Positions 1 to 14,774 of a DNA stretch of 64,000 nt are shown in pieces. This DNA comes from Varroa destructor. Taxonomy: Eukaryota > Arthropoda > Arachnida > Mesostigmata > Varroidae. The notes under the pieces are model-generated. The model was not told the origin of the DNA. It saw nothing but the letters and a program-made list of their open reading frames with translations, and searched no databases. The stretch is from assembly GCF_002443255.2 (NCBI RefSeq), contig NW_019211456.1, positions 46,882,324 to 46,946,323 on the forward strand, read 5' to 3'. The translations under genes were made by a program, and so were the position numbers. Positions within the stretch are counted from its first letter, which is position 1; each line of letters begins with the position of its first letter.

Positions 1-3000
1 GTTTCATCCACATCCTGCTGGTGTACTGATACGCCAGATGCGATGTGTCTGCAGGGCTCTGATTCGACAAAGTACGCCCTCTATTATTTTGCCCGGTCAT
101 GCATAGGACTATCACAAATGACACAGCTTTTCTACATTGTGCTCCCTCTTATGGCCGGCTACCGCCGTTACAATTACTGTATCAGCTGTTGTCCAACTGC
201 ACCAGAAGATGGATTCCGCAGCCGGTTGGTGGCATGAAAACAAATCACTGGTGGACACGGTCGCACAGGCCAGCTCAAGATATTACCGTGGAACTAGTGC
301 GTCGACTGAACAAATTTTACTTATTGATCCGCATGCAGTAACGATCACTTAGTCGCGTAAGTTGAGCGGTAGTTTCAGATGTTAAGAAGATGTTAACGTT
401 GGTGAGTACCAGTCATAGCCATTGAATTTCGATGAACCGGAAAGTATGTTACATGTCGTGATTGTCAATCCCGAGTACCTAGTTTGATTGATGGCTGACG
501 CTTCAGTTATCAGTGACGCAGTGCAGCAGACCAATCTCAAGCCGAACGTCCGAATGATGCTACGGGCAAAAGTAAACGAACTATACTGCAATGTAGGATA
601 TGGATCATGGCCGTTCTAATTAAACCTGAAAATATAGCCTAGCATTATTTCGAATAAAATTTACGGAGGCGAATTTGCGTTTAAACGTTAAGCTCACAAC
701 GGTGCCTTTCTGTGTTCTTACTTACTTGATTTGTAAAATTATACGCCTACATGCTCTTTTATTATGTTCATCTAGAAAATGTACAAAGGCATCTAAAAAA
801 CTTCCTTTCCTAAAAACTTTCAACCGTAGAGATTTTGGACAATACGAACATTAACCCAAAAAGTTGACTGTTATTTAGGAAAACAACATTATTCAATAGG
901 GTATCTTAAAGACTTTGGTGGTAGTATAATTGGATTTACGCATATAAGAAGAAGCGTTTGATGCGCTTAACCGATGTGCTACTAAGTAGACTACCTACTT
1001 GTGAATGTTCCGAGCTTTCTGTCCAATGCGGCTGTTTCCTGAGACGGCTGGCGCCTAACAATAAGTCAGGCTGTCTGACAGAACAGGTGGCGCCCTGTTC
1101 CGAAGCCAGAACGCCCTACGTTTCCTAAAGTTTAGCAGGCAAAGGCATTAACACTGCGCCATAATTTATATTGACCTACATAAAAGTATCATTTAATACT
1201 GTATACGTAAAGTTCAAGTAAGCCCTTGCTCACAATAGTCATTTAGATGCGTAAAAACATTTTAATTATTCGGTATTGTTAATTTATGATTATGATATTT
1301 TTTTATTATTATTATATTATTAAGAACCAAAGGTCACACTGTAAGGGCATATTACGATACAATGCAAATTGATATACGTTAACAAATGCTATACGGGCGC
1401 AGACAACACAGGTTGTTAAGAGAAAAAGTAATCCATTCCGCATATTAACCTCACGCTCAATACAAACATGAAGCTGCTAATTTTGTGTATATAGGGCTGA
1501 ATATGTAATCGAATGTCAGACGGTGTCAAACTCCAATATTTTGTCACCATTGCGGTTCTGAACACCGTCAGCACGAGCGGTAGGCCTGTGCATAGTAAAT
1601 GAAGCAGGGTTCGAGAATAAACGGTGTTGAAAAATTCTAGTTGATAACAACCGTGTTATAGAATGACGATAACTGTATTTGATGGTGTGGAGTCGTTAAT
1701 GGCATGGAATAAATCATCAGCGCGCAATGACGATTCCATTTAGTCAGTGCATACGTCGATACTTCGGAGAGCCGCTGTTGTAAGCTAGAAAACTTCAGGC
1801 ATAGTACTGAAAACGCATAGGTAAAATGAACGTGCCAATAGAGGGAACGATTCCTGAACAACCAAATCTCATGTCCTCGGTTCCTAATGCGTTTTCCGAG
1901 CTGCTGCTAGAACGTAATCGAGTAGATGAGGCTCTAAACTTTCACATTTGGATATATCAAAGATACGTAAATTGAGGTTTCACAGTATGTTTAATTCCGT
2001 AACTGAAAAAAAAGGAAAGCAATAACAGTATGTCCATTAGAGAGGTCTTCATAACCGGTTCATAACCCCGGCGCTTCCTCAGCAGCAAGCTCGTTTATAT
2101 ATATTTTCCTCGGCCTAAGAAGATAGCGTGAATTTTACACGCGTCACATGAAGTAAAATCTGTTTGGTTGCCATGCTGCACGCTCGATACGCTCATGTCC
2201 TTATACGCCACCTGATGGCATCCGTCAGTAGTTCATTGTAATGATTGTATTCTTTAATCAGCTATAAATAAAAATCCACTAGAGAAACTACAGGGCAGTT
2301 GTAGATCATTCATTGTGTGCCCTGGCTTAGACAATTATTATTTTCCCATCGCTAAATTCAAAAACCCCTATGAAAAGCTTAACAAAAGAGCGCTCATCCC
2401 ACGACAGAGAGCAGCAGTTTAGAGTACAAAGGCATCTTGCGGTTATACTTGTCTCTAGAAAAATGCCCTCACAACACTTCAAAGGTATTGCGTCCTCATC
2501 TACAGATTTGCATAACATGAGAAGATATGTGATCCTATCTCTCTTTTGTCACACGCAAGCTTGTGAGCGACTGCTACTTCGGGGCACGCCCAGAAGTTTC
2601 AAGTTAGTTAGCTTCTGCTTTAAAAATTTTGAGCGTTTGTCTTTAATAACTAACCTTGACTGTGGCCGAGGCATCTCGCAGCGATAATTCTGAAATTGAA
2701 ATCGTCATTCAGTCAAGAAGTTTGCGGTTTCGCTATGAGGCAGGGAGAAGGTCTTCTGCACCAATAATCGGCAAGATGAATACGACAATTTCCACTATTC
2801 AACTTAATAACTATGCCGGTATATTTGTCGTACTGATTTCCTGGGTCACAGGAACGAACTACATTATTCACCTGCACACGGCGTTCTGCTGCGAAGGAAC
2901 AAATGGAAACAGAAGGCGGATAGAGGGCAACCTAAGGTAAATGACAATTGCATCACTGGCATACATCAGTGTGAATATTCAGGGAAATTGAATGGAATGG

Positions 3001-6000
3001 TCTGTAACCTCTAAGGTGTACCGCGATTCTATGCATAAAAAATCTTCTGTTTCAGTCGCTACTAGATTACGCTTGACTAAAGTTCATTTTAAACATGCTT
3101 TCGAAGACCAGCACAAAAAAGGCGGAGGTCGTGGCGCATTTTTAGAAGTCGTAGAATCGAATAGGCAAGAAACAAGCCGTACGGCTTGAATGTGCAAACG
3201 CAGCTAGACGAGCTAAAAAAATTTCCATTTATATTAACCCGGCTCTCCGACCCCACCCCGTCAATTCCGTTACAGCAGTTCAACCTGAGTTTCAAGAACA
3301 AGCAAAACTATGTCCAGGCCCAACGTATAATTGGGATACGCAGGTTTCCACACCGAAGTGTCGGTGCAGAAACCTACGTACGACCACAGTCCGGAGCTGG
3401 CGCCGCTAGTGAACCCGAATAGAACACAACCGGGGCTCTAAGCTTGCGGCATGGAGCCATATACGATGCGTCATGTAGCACAGCTTCGATTCCAGCTTAG
3501 GCGACGATGATCACGAAGGTCCCAACACACCGCGGCTACTTTTTTCTTTTTTAGCATTTAGTTATTATCTTGATGTGCACGAAGGTTCGGAGTCACCTCT
3601 TAGGTAACTTGTTTTCACAAGGAGTCTAACTGGAATGGGTTTCGTTGCATTTATCTGGGGTTGCTCCAACAGCATGGCAAGCAGCTGTTAATCTCACAAA
3701 AAATTGTTTATTTGTCCTTAAGTTACTTGTTTCGTTCATTTCGTCAATTAGCATGACAACCCGCTCAAAGAGATGCGCGTTAGCTACCCAGACCACGTCC
3801 CTCTCTAAGCATACCCATTTGCAATGTATAAGTGATGGGAAATCTAACAGTGTGACGCACACAGCGACCAGAATCCTTCAGTTTCTATCGCAAATCCTTA
3901 ATACTACAAGAAGATCTAAATGATACGTCTACGATGAGCCGTTGGATGCCCAAGTGACTGGCCGCATGGTTGCCAATGAAAACCCCAATAATCTGATGGA
4001 GTACTATGCACCTTCAGAGACCACGATTGTCACACTAGGTTATATTACGCTTCGATATCCCCCCACCAGCCGACCCTGATGAGGCATTTCTAGTTGTCGT
4101 TTAGTGCCGCTTATGTTTGCACCAAAAACCGTACGCGGTTCGAATTAAAAATGTTGTCCAATAAAACCGTCCACCTACCCATCGATTGACTGAACCTCAT
4201 TTAAATTAAACATAGATTTGTGCTTTATAGCATTTTCCGACCTACTCAACCAATTTTTTTTCTCATAGAAAGGGCATACCTGCTGAGAATATTATTTCCA
4301 TCAAAAAACGTCTGTTCATTGTATTTTCTGTTGTCTGAATCCTTCGCCTCCAAAGCCTTAGGAATGAATCGTGGTCTAGTATGTGTTGGCGGATGTGTTT
4401 GAGAAAATGCTATACGTAACTGCAGCAAGTAACAACAGAACTTTCATTATTCTGTACGCCGTCTGGGGGATGCTATGGATTTTACCATTGTGTAGACCTT
4501 GTTCGACCAATAACTTTAACATCGAAGCTGTCAAGGAGCGAATCTAGGCGTACAACCGCTGATTGATAGCTACAAATAAATTCTGAGTTATAGGTACAAA
4601 AAACCTAAAACTCAAAAAAGGTGTAATAATTTAATTACGGATACTGTCAATGTGTCAAAACTAAGGTTGTGCTAGAAATGATACAATATCGTAAAAGCCT
4701 GATATAACTGGTTATTTTTTGTCTAGTTGTCGTATTATCTATACATAATATGAACGAACAAGAATAAATGGGATACGTTTACAATTATAATGCTTAATTA
4801 TGTTGATTTGAACGTCTGCTCGCATTTTGTGACTGGTAACGTAAATGCACGATATGCAATAAAGGCAAGTCAGCCGTTCTTTTTTTTTCTACTCAGATTT
4901 GGTGGTCTATTCGAGGCCAAAAAACACAACAAAACGATGGCTGGAGACGCGTTAATTTCCTAGTCTATGCACTCCGAGTTGCGAATTATCTAGATATACC
5001 CAAATTGTATCGGATGTATAGCAGCAGTGTAATAGTTGAGTGTCGTTATATATAAATATCGTTTTTAGCTATTTCCACTGAAGTTGTAACTAATCGAACT
5101 TTCACTTTTGGTCTCAATATGGTTTACTAATATTCGACTATCCCATGCGTTGCTCACAGATAACTTTTACGGCCGTTCTTCCCATGATAAAATTCTTCGT
5201 AGCGCTTCGGAACACGGAGCGACTGCATTTACCTGTCTTGCAATCCAGACTTTACGCTCTAGGCTCTCTCAGCAAGTCGTAAAGTGACTTTTATGTCAGG
5301 CAGGATTCGGGTTCCATCAAAGATACTGTTAAGTTCATTATGTATCCGTGGAATAATAATAGTTCTAAAGTGATAATACCTTGAAACTTTCACATCAGAA
5401 TAGCCGATAACCTCTCTGTACGGTTGATCGAATTTTCCGGTCTAGTAAGCTAACATTGTGAAATAACTAAGGTCGATAACCAAGGCTTACAAAGCAGTCC
5501 CTTCTAGCCTATACAAGGCTATTAGGGCGCTGAAGTATTTTCAGTATGACTGGAAAATTTAGAGCAATGCTATTGCGTAAATCCCAGGTTATTATGGAAA
5601 CATTAAGAATAAGGACATACTTTCGACAAAACAGGAACGTATTCATGACATTAGGGCATCTAAAACTCTTATGGCAAGAAGTATATTTTCAGGACACAAC
5701 CTACGATCGTTATCAGCATCGAAGTGTGCTGCTAACATTCATTCTATATTTTTAATCAACATGATTTGTTCAGTAGCCGTTTGTCTTTCTGTAATTGCGA
5801 AAGATCTTTATTTTCGGATTTCCGTTAACTAAGGCGCGTCCTTGGTTTGGGCAGGATAGTATTAATAATATTGACCATAGCTTCGTGAATATCAAAATTC
5901 AATGATTTTTGTAAACGACCCAAATTGTTACAGATTTCAGTTTCTGCCAGCACAATAAAAGCGGTAGATAGAAACAAACCATAAAAAGTCATAATCCCTT

Positions 6001-7595
6001 TATAGCAGATGAAAATCGTTAATGTCTAACTAGTATTAAAATAGAAATCACAGACAGAGGTCACACTACTCAAGAAACCGTTTGAGTAAGATACGGCTTT
6101 CCAGTAGGAGGTTAGAAGATAGGGTTATAGAGCTTCTATCTTATAAGTAACATTTTTCAAAATTTGAAACTATCGTATGTTATCATCACATAGATAGAAG
6201 AAGGCATCACATAGATTTGGTTGCATACTAACCTGCTAACCGCCAGCTGAGTGCCAATGATTATTCGTACAAAGTTCCTATGGCATCCTCCTTTTTACTG
6301 CGTAGACACGGTGTGAATGCCATACCCGCATCGGCAGGCTGCTCTTTATCAAGCTATTCGACCCTGCCGACATTCTTGGCACAATGTCTTCAATAGGTCG
6401 AAACGCAAGCCTGCTATACTATAACAGTTTATCAGGACAGCAACCAGGCCATAACGCGTTTAAATTACCAACGATCGACTAGACGCAAATATTTCTTAAG
6501 CATACTTCTCAATATTGGCTATACCCATTATACCGAAAAATACTTTATTCGTACTGTAGACATGTCTTTTGAAACAACAGATGTCCTCATGATAAACTGA
6601 TGTCATGTTTGATTAAACAGACCTAACTGACGGCTGAAAAACACCGAGGAGTTTCTGCTTCGGTAAATACCTTCTGTTTGTCACTGGCTTGTACGGTTTA
6701 GAAGGGAAACACAAAAGGTTCCTCGATGATGAAGCCGAGACGGCCTAGAGGTTCAAACAATAATTTGCTATGGTATCGTCGGGGCAGCAGTTGGAGATAG
6801 TTGCGCAGGATGCTTGTTCGTAAAAGACATAGGCAGATCAAATGCCATTTGATAAATGTATGTACATCCTTCATTCTCCACATTAAGTAATTGGGTTTAA
6901 CCATGTTGTTACATTTTTTTTATTGTGTTTCATACATTACATAGGCAGGCAACCGATAGGTGAATCAACATTCTAAAAACGTAATTAGAATAGGTAAATG
7001 CAAAAAACCGCATGCAAAAGAGCTGATTTTACACTATAATCATACGTTGCGTACGGTATGGAATATCCTATCGGTATATACTTTTCCGGCAACACGTTTT
7101 TTGGGAAGGTATCTAGCACTTCCCAGCAGCCGATTAATGAAGTATTTTCGATCAACGACCCGAAAATTTCATGGTACGCTGTTTAGGCTGAAGAAAACGT
7201 GCCTTTTGGTTTTTTTCGGCCTTTTGGCAAACGGCCTATCTGGCCTTCAGGTGGTTGACGATTCGAATAGAAAAATACAGTGACAGATAACTTTTTGAGC
7301 GTATTCGTGTTCGATTTCCATATGAGTACTGAACGATGTTAGAATGAAGTACATATGTGGACTATCTCAATATTGCAAACCTTTTGTGCATTATTTTCTA
7401 TTTTATGTTATATTTTGTTATTACCCAGTTATTGAAGAAAAAACCTCAGACGCTCGGGTTGTTAGGAATTTTTTCTTACCGATTACACACATTCAAGTAT
7501 TTAATTGACTCGGATTGTATAAGTGCATAGGTGTGGAACAACACATATATGCTTAGCTGAACTCACAAGAATTCCTGAAACCCGTTAAAATTAAT
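1..7595. other. Region with no recognised gene
   Basis: About 7.6 kb of AT-rich DNA without a gene I can support. Open frames of 60-107 codons occur on both strands, for example at 2370-2687, 2656-2940 and 6960-7283 on the plus strand. None shows a known motif together with good splice signals. At 1080-1099 there is a short palindrome-like stretch, GAACAG...CTGTTC around a GGCGCC core, next to a second weak stem, so a small hairpin is possible. I see no transposase, reverse transcriptase or RNA gene here. Confidence 0.5.
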
Positions 7596-7608
7596 AAAAA
7601 TAGGACTC

Positions 7609-7680
7609 TGACCCGGACGTGATTTGAACACGCAACCTTCTGATCTGGAGTCAGACGCGCTACCGTTGCGCCACCGAGTC
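7609..7680 (-). tRNA. tRNA-Trp (anticodon CCA), copy 1
   Basis: A complete 72-nt cloverleaf is read on the minus strand. It has a 7-bp acceptor stem (GACTCGG with CCGGGTC, one G-U pair), a D arm with GCGC stems and an AACGGTA loop, an anticodon arm TCTGA-CTCCAGA-TCAGA giving anticodon CCA, a 5-nt variable loop, and a T arm with loop TTCAAAT. The discriminator base is A and CCA is not encoded, as usual in eukaryotes. There is no intron. The internal A box lies in the D arm and the B box in the T arm. A TTTTT pol III terminator follows at 7600-7596. The sequence is identical to the two copies downstream. Confidence 0.97.
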
Positions 7681-8905
7681 TTTGACGATGTACCTGTGTA
7701 AAATCGTCGTGTAAAAAAAAAACATCGTCCGTGGTTAATAATAAACAAAAAATAGAAGAAGTTCAGAGTGAAAAAATGACATACATCAAAATTAGCATTG
7801 AGGCTGACCTTTAAATACCGTTTATGTAAAACAGCATCAAAAAAAGCAGAGATTGCAAATGGCTTCTAGGACACATAGATATTATTCCTCCCAGCTTTCG
7901 ACAAAATGACTGAAACGTGTGATTACACATACACTCACATTGTGTGCCACATCAGACAACTTGAAGAACTTTTGCTTCGCGTCGTTTGTTGATCTTATGG
8001 CAGGTTTTTGGTTTGTTGAGATCGTGCTGGAGGGCTTAAAGGTACAGCTTTTGAGTTCTGCCTACACATTCTAAGAAAGCTTGCCATATCATCTTTTAAA
8101 AGCAGTCAAGAATGTACTAAGTTTCCTAATGTATGCTAAAAAGTTCCATCAGAAAATACCAGAAAAAAACTATATCAAGAAAAGTTACATAGGGGAAGCC
8201 AGAATGTTATTTATGATTTCTTAACTTATCTGGAAGCCATCTTTGACATCGCCAGGGTAACCGCGGCTCGACAATCATTTAGCATTAAACACGGGGCGTC
8301 TCCGCACGAAGTCGCAAAGGGATTTTTTGCTGAAGGCCGCGCCCAACACACGAGCTTTAAATCGAATCTGTTTCTTTTTGCCTAGCCTGTATTTGATAAT
8401 ATCATGCAATATCTATTGCCAAAATAGTTACTTTTTACTGTGAGAAACATACCGTCCAAATAACATAAAGTCGCGAAATGTTCTCTGTCACAATAAGCTT
8501 GATGTAATCTAGAGAATAACTGCAGAAACACTTTACTGAACCATTTATATCAAATTTTTATGTAGCCTTGATATCCTGCTATAACGAAAATTGATATATG
8601 CATACATTTATCAAGTGTTACCGTATAAAAACGTATATATACATGTATAAAAATCCAAATATCCATTAAAAAGCAGGTATACATAAGTGGGCGTAGATAT
8701 TTTCGACAGGCTTATGCTGGAAAAAGCTGGCGAATTCTCAGAATCAAGCATCATTATATGATGACCGCATGTTTGGTTTGGTGAGGCGACAGGCCGTTTG
8801 AGAGCGTTCTCCCATAAGGAATAGATATTGATAACATCAGAATGATCGATATTTCCCCTTTGTCGGATGCAGAAAGACTCATTGGATTTGAATAAAAATG
8901 GCGTA

Positions 8906-8977
8906 TGACCCGGACGTGATTTGAACACGCAACCTTCTGATCTGGAGTCAGACGCGCTACCGTTGCGCCACCGAGTC
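8906..8977 (-). tRNA. tRNA-Trp (anticodon CCA), copy 2
   Basis: This 72-nt gene is base-for-base identical to the copies at 7609 and 9465 and lies on the same strand. The flanks are unrelated to those of the other copies, so identity stops at the ends of the mature tRNA. A TTTTT terminator follows the gene on the minus strand at 8898-8894. The 1.2-kb spacer to copy 1 holds no recognisable gene. Confidence 0.97.
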
Positions 8978-9464
8978 GTCGACATGAAGCTTCTGAGACA
9001 AAGTGCTTATAAGGCGAACGGCGAATAGAGGTGTGGTTAGCAAGTTGCCTGCATTCAGGTTAGATCAATATCATCTTTTACTTTAACCAAATTTTGAAAA
9101 GCAACGCAATCTTTTTGCGTTTTTTGTGTTTTCGCCAATACGGGCCATTAGCAATTATCTAGCTATTTCTTTAGAGCCAGCTCTAATACATTAGGCTATG
9201 GGTGCTCAACAGCTTATTGTTATTATAAGAAGAACCGCTTTTATGTAAGGAAACAAACTGATCTAATTTTAAAAATGCTGGAAAAGGCGATACAGTTTAA
9301 ACCCTTGATCTCACGCAGCTCTTCTAAAGGTTATTACGTTATGATTGTTACAATGAAGTAAATGTTATACCTATATTATATAGATATATTCTTGTTGATG
9401 ATCTGTGTCCTATATAACAATATTTCTATACAAGACAAATTTACTTTCACAAAAAAGTCGAGCT

Positions 9465-9536
9465 TGACCCGGACGTGATTTGAACACGCAACCTTCTGAT
9501 CTGGAGTCAGACGCGCTACCGTTGCGCCACCGAGTC
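9465..9536 (-). tRNA. tRNA-Trp (anticodon CCA), copy 3
   Basis: This is the third identical 72-nt tRNA-Trp gene, with the same cloverleaf, anticodon CCA and no intron. It is followed on the minus strand by a TTTTTT terminator at 9456-9451. It lies 487 bp from copy 2, again with unrelated flanks. Confidence 0.97.
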
Positions 9537-9556
9537 ACGCATGTCCCACGCCATCT

Positions 9557-12500
9557 TTCTTCAGCTGTACGGTAACCTGAAATAACTGCCATTCTGTTCG
9601 TAAAATTTAGTGCCCAGAAAATATTACGTTCTTTTAGAATAGCTTGCTGATATAAGTCGTATAAGTCTCAGATAAAGAATGGATAAAGTACGATACGAAA
9701 CGCTGAATGATAACCACTTGTATTTTACGAAATCACTTATTTTCAATAATGGTTTTGTTGAGCGAACCGAAGATCATAAGTAGTCAAATACAATAATAAA
9801 CATAACAAACCCACAACATTTCCCTCCCGAGATAGCAACCCTTCAAACAGTGGCTGTTGATAAGCGCCCCCTACGTACGTCAAGCGAAGATGCTTTGATT
9901 ACTATATGATTTCATCAATCTATCAATGAAATCCCCAAAAAAAAAATACGATAAAATCGTTTTCACTTAGATTGCTAATGGGGACGAGTCCTTGATGCTA
10001 TACGCCGAAATTCATAATTATGAGGGCTTATCTACAAAAGGGTAGCATTTAAAAATAGATAAACAAAAAAAAAAGAGATTTAAAAAGAAAAGCAAAAATG
10101 CTTGAATATCGCCAAAATCGGCGACGTTGCCAGCGATAACTATTTACGCCATCGTTAGGACTAATGACGTTTATTTCCAACACGTCAGTTCACGTCCGTA
10201 TACCTTGCTCGCTGTCGTTAAACATGTCATCCCTGTTAATTTAATAACTCCTGGCTGCCCCTAAATATAGATTAGTAAACGCTCTAAGGGGCAATTCTAT
10301 TGGACGAATCAGGGTGCGTGTATATCTGACGCATGGCAGTTCAAAATTTGTTAAAATACCTATTTAAGTTAGCACGTACATGCTTAAGGATATGAACCTT
10401 AATTTTATCGAAATACTACTTTAGTGAATAAGTCTAAGTTAAAAAAATATATGTATATATTAAATTAAGGAACGCGTTTTTCAAGAACAGAGTTTTCGAT
10501 AAGTTTATTTTATGCACATATATAAAAGATTGATATGGTCAGAATACGAGATAATAGTCCTATTATAGTAATCGATCTATTTTGTTGAATCGAAAAATGC
10601 TGTTATTTCTGAAAACCATAATATATATTACCTTAACATTTACATAAACTTTCGAGAATGTTTACTGGGTGGGCTGTTACGTCATAATTTCATACCCCGG
10701 TGTAACGGATTCTGCTTTTGTGCACGGTGTATTTCTTTCGTTGTACTTATTCAGTATAGACATAAATTTAACACATATTCTCCACCTTCTACAAGGATAT
10801 ATTAGCTATTTAGCGAATATAGCTGTGTTGGAAACAGTCGACTTTATATTGATAACTTATAACTTCCATGCAAACTGATATTGAACTTATTCAAACCTTT
10901 AAGCAAAAATGCGGAAAAATAGCCAACTCACTTATATCGCCAGTAGATATGTAAGCGGTAAATTACTATATGTAATATAAATACGCTTTAATGATTAATA
11001 ATACGTTATTTTACTCTGTGTTCTCGATCACAGAAATCACACTTAGGAATAACGGTAGAAGGGAAGACAAAGACCCGGAAGGGGCTTTATACTTTGCGAT
11101 CTCTCGCCTATTTATTACAGTTATGTCTCAGATAAGCAAACGTTTGCCTATGCTATATATTTTATTACAGCACATTGTTCCACTTCATGTATATATATAT
11201 AGGTGTATACAGTCTGTAGAGCCAAAGTATTAGACGTGAATTATGTATTCCATGTCTCCATATTTTATTTTAGATTGACATATTTTTGAAAATATATATA
11301 TAAAAAATTCAAACTGTGGATGATTTAGAGCTTCTGCATGCTTATTTGAATAGGGCCGTTATATTTCCAAGTAGATAAACACTACGGAAAGCTGGAAAAT
11401 ATTGTACGTCAAACTATGGTCATTTCATCACGAAGCACCTGAAAAAAGTTGTACAAGCATGAGAGACGAGGTAGGTTTCATCTGCGGAATTGTGTGACTA
11501 GACAATCGGCACCAATTTGAATTTTGTATGCTTAATGAAAAAAATTAATTGACGACCGAGATTTCCTCCAGATTTTATTGACGAAATGCAGAACCAGTAT
11601 AAAGAATGTACGTTACAGGGAAATCACCATAAATATAGTCGTCTATAAATATAGAAATCGAACGTCTGTGTTCCATTTTTTCCGCAGATGATGGAAGCTC
11701 GTTTTCAGTTGAGTCGCTATGTAAATAAGATTGTTGCTAGAAGAACCCAAACGTGAGTGTTGAGCAACAACGTAACTCACGAAACTTCACTTTTGAATCA
11801 GGGTGTCATTGAGCCCTGTTTGTTGGAAATTCACTATGGTACGACAGGACCAATCAGTTGCTAGCTCGATGGTCACATGTTACATGCCTCTCTTTCTTCC
11901 GAAATAAATGGAAACAACCGTTGAAAAAATAAGCCAATTAGCCGCGGCACGCGGAAAACAATCAATTTGCTTGAAATCGTGCTCGCAGGAGGTTGACTTC
12001 AATGTGAAGTAGTGCCGTCCTGGTCCCGTCATTTAACTTTTCTTTCCCGTAAGATTACGTGAAGTTCAGATTACTTGAAACACGCTAAAAATAATATCTG
12101 ACCTGGAACACCGCACTCGTATAATGATTGGTAAAAACGTTGTTCAAAACTACACGTAACTGACTGAGTTGTGCAAGCGGTCCTTGGAGAAACATTTGGC
12201 TGATACTGTTTTCTTTTGTAACGCAGACTTTTGTAAACCTTTTGGGCTGGACTTCTCATAAGAATAAACACAGTCGCATAAACCGATTTTTGTTTTCTAT
12301 TTTAAGTATACTCAAATAAAGACACCGAACACGTTTGACACACCCCTTATAAAAGATGCTATATCTACATCTAAAATCGTAATTTTATACTAAAATTCGT
12401 AGACATTCCATTCGACGATTGGCTCCGAGCACGAAACAAGGTGCATCTATACCCGAGTTCGAATCTTGACCACGTGTCCCACAAAATTAATCGCCACCTT

Positions 12501-14670
12501 TTGACAATTCCGTATCCCTATAGTATCGGCTCGTAAGAGATGCCTGTACGAAAATAAAGCATTCCTTAATAATCTCTTATTATCTATTAGAAACGCCTTA
12601 TATTAACGTTTCACTATATGGACTAGGTATAAGATAGACTAACTATATAATATCAAAAAAAAGGGCACCCAGTAAGACCCCCCCCCCCCCAGGGAGCGTA
12701 TGACTTTGACTATCATCGTTGCTCTGTATTGCACGCTAGTTCATAGTAGGAACTTGGGCACGTTCGAAAATATTTTCGGACAAAGATTCCTTAATAATCG
12801 TGCAATTTTTGGACATCCCGTTAAACGTAGCTTGAGATGCGGCACACAATGCGGCTCAGTAGTACATGGAGAACACCATACGTCAAGTTTTTCTTACAGG
12901 TCAGGGTATAAAATAGCTTTGATATCAGGATTTGCAGAAGAAAAGCCTGGTCGCGAGCAAGTCAATTACTATTATAACGCCATTTTTAGCTATCTACATG
13001 CTGGTAGACCTATCTAGGTCAGAAAAAGTCCTAAACTCAAAGAACCTTTACACTTCCCCACAAACCAGATACTTAGCTCAAAACACTTTTTTCACTAATA
13101 CGTTTTGCAGAAAGCACAGGATATCGATAAAGCTTTTAATGCCTTTGAAAAGACGTGCGCGAATGTTCGACACGCGGAGAAGGCGAAACACGCGTACATG
13201 CCGTCCTTGTCACATACTCTCCAATTGACTATTGCATTCATGTTCTTCGGTAATATTTTCAGACCATTCGTATTTTACATATAATATCGAAAGACATATG
13301 CTAACAAAGCAATTGGCTTCGTTCCCCCTAGTAAATCACTAAAACCGATGAAATGATGTTACTAAAAGTTATTTTACTTGTTGTTGTTGTCTGTAACAAC
13401 ATCCACTTAAGAATCGAAGAACTTTCTTGTTGTTAAACTTACTTTGCTTAAGTTATTATTAGGATGCCTTACATATACGCACTTTCAACCCATTCGTGCG
13501 CCTATAGTATTTCAGTAACGTAATATATCCCACATAAACAACAATGCTTGTCGTTGATAGTAGCAGCGTCGATCTTCTTCGGTGTGACTCATAAGCCGCT
13601 AAAAAAAACTTCAGCCGCTTGTTGATGAGATGACTCGTGTCTAGTTGAGATCGGCAGGCCGGGCCAGCTACTGAGGAATTACGTTGCTTACAACGAAACG
13701 CTGAGGATATGCGGGTTCGTGGACAACATACCTGAATTAATGGGCATCCTACTTCGCGCTTGTACCTAAGTCCTGTCTAGGGTGAGGCTACTGGTCAGTG
13801 CCGCTTCGACATTGGATACAGCTTTCAGCTTCTCTCCCATTTCTAGTGGCCCAATGCTTAAACAGAGTTGTAACGCTTGACTGACATATAAAGAAGGTGA
13901 ATACAACGATATGACAGTGTAAATGACTAAATAGCGTAACTAATAAACACAAGGGGAACAATGAACAGATCTGCCTCGAGTGAGTCAACTATTTACTTAG
14001 GGGTGAAACAGGACTTTGTGGTTTTAAGAGAAGTTTGGAAACCCTGCTTGGTTAACTAAAATATTGCATGCACTGGGGCACTATCTTTCTTCACGCGAGC
14101 GACGTGACTGAAGCATAAGTAAGAAGAAATAAGAATGTCAGTCACTGCGAATCCATATTAATGCAAATTGATTCTATTAACAACTTGGTGAAATGCAAGA
14201 TTCTACGTGGGTTCAAACAAACAAACTTCAGTTATCCTTCATAGTAAATCTAAATTATTGTAAACTTTTGGAGTAGTTTGGCAATCGTTGTTTTTTGAGG
14301 TGTTTAGGTTAGTACAGAAGTACCGGAATGAAGTTATTCGCACTCACATAAACATTACTGAAGTGAAGAAGATAAACAAACATCATTAAGTTAAGCTGAG
14401 GTAACATAAACTGCGGATTTTAGGCAAAACTGGCCAGTGTAAGTTTATCGAAAAGGTTTCCTGATCGATTAAACTCCTTGTTAAAATACGATTTCACGTT
14501 ATTAAAGATTGGCTTCTTCTGCCGCCTCTGCTGATACTGATGTACTGACTGACCCAAAAAACATATCAACACGATATATAAGAAGTTGTTTATCTATACA
14601 TTGGCGTCTTTGCGTACCGGTGGTCGTTGCATTTGTTAATAAGCAAGGACTAATTTAAAAATGATTGCAA
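9557..14670. other. Region with no recognised gene
   Basis: About 5 kb of AT-rich DNA. A run of 14 C lies near 12677-12690. Plus-strand open frames at 12700-13017 and 12932-13228 (about 100 codons each) overlap one another and show no domain or splice context. A minus-strand frame at 12071-12271 is likewise unrecognised. I see no RNA gene or mobile-element protein in this stretch. Confidence 0.45.
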
Positions 14671-14672
14671 AC

Positions 14673-14689
14673 TTTATTCAGTATTTATT
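14673..14689 (-). terminator. Tandem poly(A) signals (AATAAA x2)
   Basis: Two AATAAA hexamers on the minus strand, at 14689-14684 and 14678-14673, lie just past the stop codon of the unrecognised gene at 14775. Confidence 0.5.
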
Positions 14690-14774
14690 CGGCAATGAGA
14701 TGAGCATATTTTCCGAACGTTGTCACTGTGTGACCCTTTGCAGGAAATCTGTGCTCGATACACTGTAACTGCGG

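Noticed and set aside
3186..3422. Plus-strand frames with a possible terminal exon near 3350
   Set aside because: Two frames look protein-like over the same bases and the acceptor is weak, so I could not choose and did not call a gene.
12420..12480. GTTCGAATC motif resembling a tRNA B box
   Set aside because: No acceptor stem, D arm or anticodon arm can be folded around it.
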